Positions 45,504-53,361 of a stretch of 64,000 bases of DNA are shown here, one piece after another (position 1 is the first letter of the stretch; each line of letters starts with the position of its first letter). Position numbers and translations under genes: made by a program. The notes beneath the pieces were generated by a model. The model did no database searches. It was given only the letters and a program-made list of their open reading frames with translations, and was not told the origin of the DNA. Source of the DNA: JANMJD01 sp963847945 (GTDB lineage: Bacteria > Actinomycetota > Acidimicrobiia > Acidimicrobiales > Ilumatobacteraceae); assembly GCA_963847945.1 (NCBI GenBank), contig CAWKBX010000001.1, positions 186,001 through 250,000 of the forward strand. The letters are read 5' to 3'.

Positions 45504-46463
45504 GTGTCGAACAACGTAATTTTCGGAGCCTTCATCCCCCAGGGGTGGAAGATGGAATTGGCCGGCATCGACGGGGCAGCCGCCCAGTGGGCCAAGTCGC
45601 TGGAGATCGCCGTGCGGGCCGAGGAGTTGGGCTACGACTCGATCTGGGTCTACGACCACTTCCACAATGTGCCGCGTCCCGCTCACGAGGCCGTCTTCGA
45701 ATGTTGGACGACGATTGCCGCAATCAGCCAACGCACCAGCCGCATCCGCCTCGGCCAGATGGTCGGCTGCACCAGCTATCGCAGCCCAGGGCTGCTGGCC
45801 AAGATCACCTCGACGATCGATGTCATCTCGGGCGGACGGCTCGACTGGGGCATCGGCGCGGGGTGGTACGAGAACGAGTACCGCGCCTACGGCTACGAGT
45901 TCCCCAAGCCCAAGGACCGCATCGGCATGTTGCAGGAGACCGTCGAGATCGTCCGCTCGATGTGGGCCGAACCCGAGACCACCTATCGGGGCAAGTACTA
46001 CGAGTTGACCCGGGCGAATTGCGATCCCAAGCCGCTGCAGAGCCCGCACCCGCCGATCTGGATCGGTGGGGGAGGCGAGCAACTGACGTTGCGGGTCGTG
46101 GCCCAGTACGGCGACTGCTCCAACTTCGGGGGGACGCCCGAGGAGTTCGCCCACAAGTGCGAGGTGCTCAAGAACCACTGCGCGGCGGTCGGCCGCGACT
46201 ATGACTCGATCCGTAAGACCTGGTCACCTGAGATTTTTGTCCGTGAGACGCAGGGCGAGATCGACGCCGCCCGAAGTGCGTTCAACGACGATCCGGTGGC
46301 CTGGCGTAACGCCCATCTCGTGGGTACCCCCGACCAGGTGGCCGAGCGGGTGCAGCAGTACATCGATCTCGGCTGCGGTGGCTTCGTGCCGTGGAACGCC
46401 GACTACCCGTCGACGGAGACCCTGGAGTTGTTCGCGACCCGGGTGATGCCCAACTTCCGCTGA
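45504..46463 (+). CDS. LLM class (luciferase-like) F420-dependent oxidoreductase
   Basis: A 319-residue TIM-barrel flavin/F420 enzyme. Conserved parts: AEELGYDSIWVYDHFHNVPR, RIRLGQMVGCTSYRSPGLLA, DVISGGRLDWGIGAGWYENE, PPIWIGGGGEQLTLRVVAQY and LVGTPDQVAERVQQYIDLGC. The barrel pattern fits the F420-dependent subgroup common in actinobacteria. The GTG at 45504 is 11 nt past the CHAT stop; read-through from that operon is possible but no functional link is evident. Confidence 0.87.
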   Translation: MSNNVIFGAFIPQGWKMELAGIDGAAAQWAKSLEIAVRAEELGYDSIWVYDHFHNVPRPAHEAVFECWTTIAAISQRTSRIRLGQMVGCTSYRSPGLLAKITSTIDVISGGRLDWGIGAGWYENEYRAYGYEFPKPKDRIGMLQETVEIVRSMWAEPETTYRGKYYELTRANCDPKPLQSPHPPIWIGGGGEQLTLRVVAQYGDCSNFGGTPEEFAHKCEVLKNHCAAVGRDYDSIRKTWSPEIFVRETQGEIDAARSAFNDDPVAWRNAHLVGTPDQVAERVQQYIDLGCGGFVPWNADYPSTETLELFATRVMPNFR

Positions 46464-46467
46464 TCGC

Positions 46468-46546
46468 ATGCGCGTGTTCAGGAAACTCCTGATCGCCGGC
46501 GGCCTGGTCGCGCTCGGCGCGCTCCCGTCGTCGGCATCAGCGGGTT
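46468..46546 (+). pseudogene. possible truncated gene start with signal peptide
   Basis: The ATG at 46468 opens MRVFRKLLIAGGLVALGALP followed by SSASAG, a convincing signal peptide with an Ala-x-Ala type site. After about 26 codons the sequence runs into the 3' end of the antisense GGDEF gene and turns into Arg-rich nonsense. It may be the remnant of a secreted-protein gene cut by a deletion, an assembly join, or chance. Confidence 0.3.
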
Positions 46547-47878
46547 CTACTTGCCGCCAATCGAGATCTGGTCGCGACCGGCGACCTTGGCGCCATAGAG
46601 CGCTTGGTCGGCGATCACGAGGAGCTCATCGAGCACCGGTGCCGCGCTCGACGCGACCACCCCGAAGCTGGCGGTGATGTTGGGGAGGTTGGCCGCTGCC
46701 GCCGCAAGGACCAGATCGGAGCGGATTCGTTCACACAAACCGGTTGCCATGTCGACTGTCGAATCAGGGAACACGAACACGAACACGAACTCCTCGCCAC
46801 CCCACCGCCCTGCCATGTCGGCGGCCCGGATGGAGCCGACAGCCACGGTGGCGAACTGCCGCAGCCAGCGGTCGCCCATCTCGTGACCATACGTGTCATT
46901 GAGCAGTTTGAAGTGATCCAAATCGGCGAGTACCAGGGTAAATGGGCGGCCGAGGGCGATCAGTCGATTGAGCATTTGTTCGGCTGATCGCCGGTTGGCG
47001 AGGCCCGTCAGCGAGTCGGTCGATGCCTGCAACTGCGTCGTCTCGAAGGCCGGTGGCCCGACGATCGGGTGGACAGCGGCGGCGTGGACGTGTGACTCGC
47101 TTGAGTCGGCCAGGAGCAGTTCAGTGGGGGTCTCGCCGAGCGCGGCCATCGCCCGCGCCGCTGACCGAGAAGACCGACTTCTCCGTGTCGGCCATGTCGA
47201 GGGCGCTGAGAAGGTTCTGGTTGAACATCAGGTCTTCAGCTCGGCGGCGTTCCTGTTGGACGGATCGATGAATAGAGCGGTGCACGACCGTATACATCAG
47301 CAAGGTGACGGCGAGGGCCGCGACCGTGATGACGGCGAGTAGCCGCACCATCTTCGCCCGAGACCTCTCGGCATCCGTGCGTAGTTGGGCTGCCGATGTC
47401 TCGAAATGAGTGGTGATGTCTCTCAAACGCAGTTCGAGATCGTCCCGGCTCCGCAGAAAGTCTGTGAACGCCGCGTTGGCCGATGTGTCGTCGGTCGTCG
47501 CACCGGTGAGAACGGCTCGACCGACGCCGACGTAGTCCGCGAGTTGCATTCGTGTCGATGCGATTTCGCTGCGTAGCTCGCCGGCCAAGTTGGCGCCCTC
47601 GAGACGCACGAGGACGCTGACTGTCGTCGTCCATTCCGCGTCCAGACGATCTCTCGCATCGGTGAGAAGGTCGGTTCGGCTTGACCGAGCGACGAGCATT
47701 CGTTCGACGACGATCCCGAAGATCGCATCGTGCGACATATCGATGAGTCGCCGACTAGCGGGGGTCGGCGGGCATGCCACGAACGGCGTACCGAGACCAT
47801 CCGGATGCTGAGCACGACGGCGACGGCAACCGCCGACAAGCCGTCACCAGGCTGGAGCGCCCGCGAACGATCAGACAT
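46547..47878 (-). CDS. membrane-bound diguanylate cyclase, GGDEF domain (frameshifted)
   Basis: About 440 residues after joining. From the ATG at 47878: a hydrophobic segment (GLSAVAVAVVLSIRMVSV), an extracytoplasmic helical sensor (RLEGANLAGELRSEIASTRM), a second membrane helix (LLAVITVAALAVTLLMYTVV), a cytoplasmic linker, and a GGDEF domain. That domain has TDSLTGLANRR, LADLDHFKLLNDTYGHEMGD and the active-site GGEEF. The sensor resembles a four-helix chemoreceptor-like domain. Breaks are near 47765 and 47155. The I-site RxxD expected before GGEEF is not evident. It should synthesise c-di-GMP from GTP. The sequence after GGEEF is a 6-bp repeat encoding alternating Phe-Val. Confidence 0.8.
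46767..46790 (-). repeat. 6-bp microsatellite (GAACAC) inside the GGDEF gene
   Basis: Consecutive GAACAC units on the plus strand encode FVFVFVF directly after the GGEEF motif, where related enzymes have a single strand of mixed hydrophobic residues. Whole units keep the frame, so slippage would change length without truncation. Confidence 0.6.
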
Positions 47879-47906
47879 GAACGATCAGACGCGAACGATC
47901 AGACAT
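47865..47906. repeat. three tandem copies of a 14-bp unit at a gene junction
   Basis: GAACGATCAGACAT, GAACGATCAGACGC and GAACGATCAGACAT are contiguous. The first copy holds the ATG (minus strand) of the GGDEF gene and the last holds the stop codon of the MaoC gene, so tandem duplication has spaced the two genes. The unit is not a multiple of three. Confidence 0.85.
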
Positions 47907-48360
47907 AGCTGCGGAAGATGATCTCGGCGACGCATGAGGGCTTTGCGGCACCCTCACATTCGAAGGCGAAGGCCATCGTCATCTGGATGCCACCGGCGAT
48001 GTCTTCGACGGCGAGGAGGGTGACCCCGAGGCGCAGGCGAGCGCCGACCATCACCGGCGACATGAAACGGACCTTGTTGCAGCCGTAGTTGACGCCCATC
48101 TTGAACCCACCGAGGCTGTAGACCTGCGGGGCGAGCACCGGGCCGAGCGACAACGTGAGGTAGCCGTGGGCGATCGGCCCGCCGAACGGGCTCTCGGCCT
48201 TGGCCCGCTCGACCTCGACGTGAATCCACTGGTGGTCACCGGTCGCCTCGGCGAACTGGTTCACCTGCTCCTGGGTGATCTCCATGTACTCGCTGTATCC
48301 GAGATGCTCGCCAACGAGGCTCTTGAGTTCGTCGACGCCATTGATCTTCCGTGCTGACAT
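47899..48360 (-). CDS. MaoC family hot-dog dehydratase
   Basis: A 153-residue hot-dog-fold protein of the MaoC/NodN group, an (R)-specific enoyl-CoA hydratase or dehydratase. The catalytic motif is FAEATGDHQWIHVEVERA (Asp and His of the hydratase motif) followed by SPFGGPIAHGYLTLSL. NYGCNKVRFMSPVMVGARLR is the usual downstream block. It is likely to act in fatty-acid or polyketide-like acyl metabolism. It heads a leftward pair with the GGDEF gene, separated by a tandem repeat. Confidence 0.9.
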   Translation of the reverse strand: MSARKINGVDELKSLVGEHLGYSEYMEITQEQVNQFAEATGDHQWIHVEVERAKAESPFGGPIAHGYLTLSLGPVLAPQVYSLGGFKMGVNYGCNKVRFMSPVMVGARLRLGVTLLAVEDIAGGIQMTMAFAFECEGAAKPSCVAEIIFRSYV

Positions 48361-48419
48361 TGCTTCAGTGTGTCACTCGGCGAAGGCCCGCGATCAGTCG
48401 ACCCCGTGTCTGGGGTCGC

Positions 48420-48839
48420 TCACTTGAACCAGATGCGCTGGTGGTCCCGACTCTGGGTGTGGAGTACCAGCGCGACCAGGGCAATTTCGAAGATCAGGGT
48501 GATCGCCTTGGCGTCGAAGATCGCTCCGAATCGAAAGTTGCTGTAGTAGAAGCGAACCAGGAACGGCCAGACCGCGCCGGCGACCGCTAAGTAGTATCCC
48601 AACTTGCGGTCGTTGGCCATCAACAGGCCGGCGAGGATGTTGAGCGGGATGCCGAGAACCCAGAACAGCAGCCCGGATCGGCTCGGGTTGAGAACGTCGG
48701 TGATGCCGTAGTCAGCGAAGCGCAAGATGTCGAAAAAATCGAGGATCTGGAAGAACGCGTTCAGGTACAGCAGGAATGTGGCGATCTGCAGGGTCTGGGG
48801 TTGGCTGCGGTCGAACCACTTGCGGGTGTCGATATTCAC
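48420..48839 (-). CDS. small multi-pass membrane protein of unknown function
   Basis: A 139-residue protein with about four hydrophobic segments (FLLYLNAFFQILDFFDIL, GLLFWVLGIPLNILAGLLMA, LGYYLAVAGAVWPFLVRFYY, ITLIFEIALVALVLH). No domain is recognised. The GTG at 48839 is preceded by CAGACT and 6 nt, indicating a probable leaderless start. Divergent from the lipoprotein gene at 48896. Confidence 0.75.
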   Translation of the reverse strand: MNIDTRKWFDRSQPQTLQIATFLLYLNAFFQILDFFDILRFADYGITDVLNPSRSGLLFWVLGIPLNILAGLLMANDRKLGYYLAVAGAVWPFLVRFYYSNFRFGAIFDAKAITLIFEIALVALVLHTQSRDHQRIWFK

Positions 48840-48845
48840 CGTGCG

Positions 48846-48851
48846 AGTCTG
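48846..48851 (-). promoter_or_regulatory. -10-like box (CAGACT) 6 nt before a GTG start
   Basis: On the minus strand CAGACT is followed by 6 nt and the GTG at 48839. A second CAGACT on the plus strand lies 7 nt before the divergent GTG at 48896. Confidence 0.35.
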
Positions 48852-48895
48852 CCATGTACGGCGATCGATCGGCGGGAGCTGGCAGACTCGTCACC

Positions 48896-49738
48896 GTGCA
48901 TTCGTTTCATCGCCGTGTTGTCGCGCTCGTGGTCACGGCGTCGATGTCGATGCTGTGGGCCTGCAACAACAACGGCAACGATGGCTCCGACGACGCCTCC
49001 ATCCGGACTGTCGAAGAGACGCTGGTGCCGCCGGAGGCAACGTTGCCCGGCGGCAAGGTGACCGCGGAGTATGTGGTCGATCGGATGCTGCAGGCGGTCA
49101 GTGGGGGAGTCGGGTTCGTCTTCTCCGATGAGACCGACGCATGTGTCCGGGCCGCGTTGCTCCAGACGGTCAGCGACGCCGACCTGGCCGCAATCGGCGT
49201 CGATGGCCTGCTCGCGGAGCAGCCGATTCTGGTTCAAGACGCGATCTTTGCCGCCTTCGACGGGTGCATCAGCGGCGACCTGATGGCCTCGGTCGGCGCC
49301 GCGCCGTTGATCAACGCCGGGGCCACGCCAACGCAGGCCGAGTGCGTTCTGCAGTTGGCGCGCGACCGCCTGGGCTTCGCCGGCCTATACCGCTACGGCG
49401 CCACCGGTGCCGGTGAGGCGGAACCGAATGCGCTATTGACGGCCGCGATGACTGGGGTATACGACGACTGCGGGCTCGACCCCGAATCGTTGGTCGCCGT
49501 GACGTCGCCCCCGGTGACCCGGCCGACGACCACGCTTCTCGGAGCGACGACGACCGCGGTGCCGCCAACCAACCCGGGCGAAACGACGACTACCGCGTTG
49601 CTGACGACCACGACCGGACCGCCGGTGACGTTGACACGGGCGAGCACGATTCCCGACCCGTCGTCGACCACATTGTTCCCGCCGCGGACCATTGTGACGA
49701 CGGCTCTTGGCGCGACCTCAACCAGTCAGTCGGGTTAG
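48896..49738 (+). CDS. putative secreted lipoprotein with Thr-rich tail
   Basis: About 280 residues. N-terminal RRVVALVVTASMSMLWAC looks like a lipoprotein signal with the lipobox cysteine in LWAC (Trp at -2 is unusual). A globular middle part (TAEYVVDRMLQAVSGGVGFV, CVRAALLQTVSDADLAAIGV) has regularly spaced cysteines. The last roughly 80 residues are Thr/Pro-rich (TRPTTTLLGATTTAVPPTNP), typical of cell-wall linkers. No known domain. It converges with the InhA-like gene, ending 4 nt inside it. Confidence 0.72.
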   Translation: MHSFHRRVVALVVTASMSMLWACNNNGNDGSDDASIRTVEETLVPPEATLPGGKVTAEYVVDRMLQAVSGGVGFVFSDETDACVRAALLQTVSDADLAAIGVDGLLAEQPILVQDAIFAAFDGCISGDLMASVGAAPLINAGATPTQAECVLQLARDRLGFAGLYRYGATGAGEAEPNALLTAAMTGVYDDCGLDPESLVAVTSPPVTRPTTTLLGATTTAVPPTNPGETTTTALLTTTTGPPVTLTRASTIPDPSSTTLFPPRTIVTTALGATSTSQSG

Positions 49739-50502
49739 ACGCCGGTGGAGTGGAAGCCCCCGTCGACGTGGATCATCGAGCCGGTCGTCATCGGGAACCA
49801 GTCCGACAGCAGTGCCACACATGCCTTGGCGACGGCCGTGGAATCGGTCACATCCCAACCGAGCGGCGCTCGGTCGTCCCACACGTCCTCGAACTTCTTG
49901 AACCCCGGGATCGACTTGGCAGCGATCGTCTTGATCGGGCCTGCCGCCACCAGGTTGCAGCGGATCTGCTGTGGTCCGAGCGCCTTGGCCAGATAGCGGT
50001 TGCACGACTCGAGGGCCGACTTGGCGACCCCCATCCAGTTGTACGCGGGCCATGACACGGTGTTATCGAAGTCGAGCCCGACAATCGCGCCGCCAGCGGT
50101 CATCAGGGGCAGGAACATCTCGGCAAGGGCCTTGTACGAGTAGGCGTTGATGTGCATCGCAACCGACACATCGTCCCAGGTGGCGCTCATGAAATCGTCT
50201 CCCAGGCAGGCGGCCGGGGCGAAGCCGATGGCGTGCAGAATGCCGTCGACTCGACCCCACGACTCGCCAACCGCGGCGGCCACCGTTGCGGCATGGTCGG
50301 CGTTGGTGATATCGAGTTCGTACACCGCCGGGGTGGACGGTAACTTCCGTGCTGTCCGCTCGGTGAGCGACAGTCCCCGACCGGCTCCGGTCAGCACGAT
50401 CTCGGCCCCCTCCTCGATCGCCAGCTTGGCGACACCAAAGGCCAACGAGGCATCCGTGAGGACACCGGTGATCACGATCTTCTTACCGTCGAGCAATCCC
50501 AT
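49735..50502 (-). CDS. fabI: enoyl-ACP reductase (InhA/FabI type)
   Basis: A 255-residue NADH-dependent enoyl-ACP reductase, the last step of FAS II elongation. The N-terminal nucleotide loop is IVITGVLTDASLAFGVAKLA (the FabI/InhA variant). HAIGFAP, VAMHINAYSYKALAEMFLPL, and the catalytic Tyr and Lys in YNWMGVAKSALES are followed by NLVAAGPIKTIAAKSI and TTGSMIHVDGGFHS. Overall it is closest to mycobacterial InhA. The ATG at 50502 (MGLLDGKKIVITG) gives the expected length. Confidence 0.93.
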   Translation of the reverse strand: MGLLDGKKIVITGVLTDASLAFGVAKLAIEEGAEIVLTGAGRGLSLTERTARKLPSTPAVYELDITNADHAATVAAAVGESWGRVDGILHAIGFAPAACLGDDFMSATWDDVSVAMHINAYSYKALAEMFLPLMTAGGAIVGLDFDNTVSWPAYNWMGVAKSALESCNRYLAKALGPQQIRCNLVAAGPIKTIAAKSIPGFKKFEDVWDDRAPLGWDVTDSTAVAKACVALLSDWFPMTTGSMIHVDGGFHSTGV

Positions 50503-50598
50503 GGCCACGACCGTAGTCGCCATACATCGTTCTGGACGTTGAGCGACGGCTAGACAGGCTGAGTGTCGACCCGCCGCCGTATGCAAGGCTCTCGAACC

Positions 50599-51255
50599 AT
50601 GCGAATCGGAATACTCGGCGGCACCGGTCCTGCCGGCACGGCGCTCGGAGCACGGCTGGCCTCGGTTGGGTACGAGGTGGTCTTGGGATCACGCTCGAAG
50701 TACCGGGCGATGGAGGCACGCGACCGCATCCTGGAGCAGTGGCCCGCCCTCGACCTGCCGATCGAGAGCGGTGACAACGCCGCGGCAGCGAGCTGTGATC
50801 TCGTCGTATTGGCCACTCCTTGGGATTCGGCGGCGACGACGGCGCAGGAGCAGGCGGAACTGCTCCGCGGCAAGATCGTGATTTCAATGGCCAACGCCCT
50901 GGTGCGGGTCGGCCACGAGTTCCAGCCCCTGGTGCCCCCACGCGGCAGCGTTGCCGCTCACGTGCAGGTGGCGATCCCCGGCTGTCGGGTGGTCGCCGCG
51001 TTTCACCACCTGCCGGCCAAGGAGCTCGGTCATCTCGGTCACCCGATCGATTCCGACGTGCTGATCTGCTCAGATGACGCGGGGGCGACCGCCGAGGTCA
51101 GCGAGATCGTCCGCAAGATCCCGGGCTGCCGTCCGCTCGATGCCGGCGAGTTGTCGAATGCCACGGCGATCGAGGCGTTCACAGCGGTGCTGCTCCAGCT
51201 CAATGTCCGCTACAAGACTCGGGTCGCCCCGAAGCTCACGGGAATCAAAGGCTGA
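50599..51255 (+). CDS. NADPH:F420 oxidoreductase-like protein
   Basis: A 218-residue Rossmann protein: MRIGILGGTGPAGTALGARL at the N-terminus, then LGSRSKYRAMEARDRI (basic residues that usually bind NADP phosphate), DLVVLATPWDSAATTAQEQA, VVAAFHHLPAKELGHLGHPI and DVLICSDD. This matches F420-dependent NADP oxidoreductases (FNO/NpdG). It would exchange hydride between NADPH and F420, consistent with the LLM oxidoreductase at 45504. Divergent from the InhA-like gene. Confidence 0.85.
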   Translation: MRIGILGGTGPAGTALGARLASVGYEVVLGSRSKYRAMEARDRILEQWPALDLPIESGDNAAAASCDLVVLATPWDSAATTAQEQAELLRGKIVISMANALVRVGHEFQPLVPPRGSVAAHVQVAIPGCRVVAAFHHLPAKELGHLGHPIDSDVLICSDDAGATAEVSEIVRKIPGCRPLDAGELSNATAIEAFTAVLLQLNVRYKTRVAPKLTGIKG

Positions 51256-51270
51256 GGTCAAGCGTTAGCC

Positions 51271-52401
51271 ATGCCGATGTATCTCTATGACACCGCTCGC
51301 CAGGCGGTCGTACCGTTCGAACCGGGCCCCCTGGTGACGATGTACACGTGCGGCATTACGCCGTACGACGCAACGCACCTGGGCCACGCCACCGTCTATG
51401 TCGTCTACGACGTGTTGTCGCGCCGGCTGATCGACCAGGGGCACGAGGTGAAGTGCGTGCGCAATGTCACCGATGTCGACGATCCGCTGTTCGCCAAGGC
51501 CCGGCAACTCGGCGTGCACTATCTCGATCTGGCGGCGGGTGAGGAAGCCCGCTTCGAGCGCGACATGGTCGCCCTCAACGTGCTGCCTGTCTACTCGACC
51601 CCCCGCGCGTCCTCGGCGATTCCCGACATTCGCGGCTTCATCGGCATGGTCCTCGACCGGGGTTTCGCCTATGAATCGGGGGGCTCGGTGTACTTCGATG
51701 TGTCGAAGTTCCCGTCGTTCGGTTCGGTGAGCAACTACTCCGAGGCGCAAATGCTTGAGTATGCCGCCGAGCGCGGTGGCAATGTCACCGACCCGAACAA
51801 GCGGCACCCGCTCGACTTCGTCCTTTGGCATCCCTCGGCGTCCGACGAGCCGGCGTGGGACACCATGTGGGGGACCGGGCGACCGGGCTGGCACATCGAG
51901 TGCTCGGCGTTGGCGCTACGTGAACTGGGCACCACCATCGATCTGCACGGCGGGGGATCCGACCTGATCTTCCCCCACCACGAGTGCGAGCGAGCTCAGT
52001 CGGAAGCGGCCACCGGGGAGCCGTTCGTCAAGCATTGGATGCACGTGGCGATGGTCTACATGGATGGCTACAAGATGTCGAAAAGCCTGGGCAACCTGGT
52101 CTTTGTCGACAAGCTCCGCGAAACGTGGGATCCGCGGGCGATTCGCCTGGCAATCATCGAACACCACTACCGCCGGTCGTGGTCGTGGGACGACGAACTG
52201 ATGCCCCGAGCCGACGCCCGCCTCAAGCTGTGGCAGGCCGCGGCCGGCTCGGGCCCGGGGTCGGTGCTCGACCGGGTGCGCGAGCGGCTCGACGATGACC
52301 TCGACACCCCGGGTGCCCTGAGCTCGATCGACACCGCGGCCGCCGATGGCGAACCGGGCGTCGCCGAGGCCGCCGCACTTCTCGGCGTGGAGTTGTCCTA
52401 G
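51271..52401 (+). CDS. mshC: cysteine--GlcN-Ins ligase (mycothiol synthesis)
   Basis: A 376-residue class I synthetase-like enzyme that joins cysteine to GlcN-inositol using ATP. It has the MshC form of the HIGH motif (MYTCGITPYDATHLGHATVY) instead of the CysRS form (CGPTVYDxxHIGN). Zinc-site residues are Cys in TCGITPYD and Cys in GWHIECSALAL, then HGGGSDLIFPHHECERAQSE and the KMSKS loop YKMSKSLGNLVFV. It is shorter than CysRS, as expected for MshC. Supports mycothiol as the major thiol. It follows the F420:NADP-type gene by 15 nt. Confidence 0.88.
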   Translation: MPMYLYDTARQAVVPFEPGPLVTMYTCGITPYDATHLGHATVYVVYDVLSRRLIDQGHEVKCVRNVTDVDDPLFAKARQLGVHYLDLAAGEEARFERDMVALNVLPVYSTPRASSAIPDIRGFIGMVLDRGFAYESGGSVYFDVSKFPSFGSVSNYSEAQMLEYAAERGGNVTDPNKRHPLDFVLWHPSASDEPAWDTMWGTGRPGWHIECSALALRELGTTIDLHGGGSDLIFPHHECERAQSEAATGEPFVKHWMHVAMVYMDGYKMSKSLGNLVFVDKLRETWDPRAIRLAIIEHHYRRSWSWDDELMPRADARLKLWQAAAGSGPGSVLDRVRERLDDDLDTPGALSSIDTAAADGEPGVAEAAALLGVELS

Positions 52402-52449
52402 TCCACAAAGCGTTTACTCACGTGGTGCAGGCCGTTCACCGTGGTGGCG

Positions 52450-52486
52450 TAGACTCACTGACGTGATCGAGGAGCACGCATCGTGA
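52450..52486 (+). promoter_or_regulatory. -10-like box and 7-codon leader overlapping the plsC start
   Basis: TAGACT (52450-52455) lies 7 nt before a GTG at 52463 that opens seven codons (VIEEHAS). Its TGA (52484-52486) overlaps the GTG of the acyltransferase at 52483. GAGGAG at 52469-52474 also serves as ribosome binding site for the main start, so the short frame may be incidental or a coupling leader. Confidence 0.35.
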
Positions 52487-53211
52487 GCGCCGAGGCGGGC
52501 GCCGGCAAACTCCAGGACCGGACGAAGAAGTTCGTCGGTCCACTGGCCAGGCATCTGTGGAAGTTCGACCTGCAGGGTTTCGATCGGCTGCCGACTGATG
52601 GCCCGGCGATCCTGTGTCCGAATCACGTCAGCTTTCTCGATTCTGCGTTTCTGATGCTCACCCTGCCGCGGCGAATCAGTTTCGTCGGCAAGGCCGAGTA
52701 CATGGACTCCTGGAAGACCAAGTTCGTGTTCCCGGCGATGGGCATGATTCCGATCGACCGCTCGGGTGGCGATAAGTCGACCGCGGCGCTCGACGCCGCC
52801 GAGGCGGTGTTGCGTCGGGGCGAACTGTTCGGCATCTTCCCCGAAGGCACTCGCAGCCGGGATGGCCTGTTGTACAAAGGCCGCACCGGTGCCGCCCGGT
52901 TGGCCCTCGCGGTTGGTTGTCCGATCTTCCCGGTCGGCGTGGTCGGCACCCGCGAGATCCAGCCGCCCGACGCCAAGTTCCCCAAGTTGCGCATGCCGTG
53001 TTCGATCACGATCGGTCGACCGGTCAACGTACGGACACGGGGTGACACCCATCTGGCGTTGCGCTCGGCGATCGACGAGGTGATGTTCGAGATCGCCCAG
53101 ATCACCGGGCAGGAATACCGCAACGTCTACGCCGGCTCGAAGCCCGAGACCGAGGTTGCCGTTGCGGCAACCGTCGGGCATGTCGGCGACCGCGTCCTGG
53201 CCGGTGTGTGA
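52483..53211 (+). CDS. plsC: 1-acylglycerol-3-phosphate acyltransferase (PlsC family)
   Basis: A 242-residue acyltransferase of the PlsC group, acylating lysophosphatidate in phospholipid synthesis. The catalytic NHxxxxD block is CPNHVSFLDSAF (His, Asp). Block II-III features are FVGKAEYM and FGIFPEGTRSRDG, and the last conserved block is PIFPVGVVGT. No strong membrane segment; peripheral. The GTG at 52483 is supported by GAGGAG upstream. Confidence 0.88.
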   Translation: MSAEAGAGKLQDRTKKFVGPLARHLWKFDLQGFDRLPTDGPAILCPNHVSFLDSAFLMLTLPRRISFVGKAEYMDSWKTKFVFPAMGMIPIDRSGGDKSTAALDAAEAVLRRGELFGIFPEGTRSRDGLLYKGRTGAARLALAVGCPIFPVGVVGTREIQPPDAKFPKLRMPCSITIGRPVNVRTRGDTHLALRSAIDEVMFEIAQITGQEYRNVYAGSKPETEVAVAATVGHVGDRVLAGV

Positions 53212-53361
53212 TTTTCGACCGCAGCCTGTGACACAGGGCGTCGTGCTGCGATGATTCCAACGGCGTGAGGGAGTAGATCGGGGCGACGCGGCCGACCAAG
53301 GACGGTGGCGTCGAAATGCGCCCGGCCGAGGGTGGGAGTGCATGGGTAGGCTCGTGCCCCT

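Noticed and set aside
51271..52401. Annotation as cysteinyl-tRNA synthetase
   Set aside because: The HIGH-like motif context (TCGITPYDATHLGH) and the length of 376 residues fit MshC, not CysRS.
53212..53361. T-box or other riboswitch in the thrS leader
   Set aside because: I found no T-box sequence or convincing terminator/antiterminator pair in the 150 nt.
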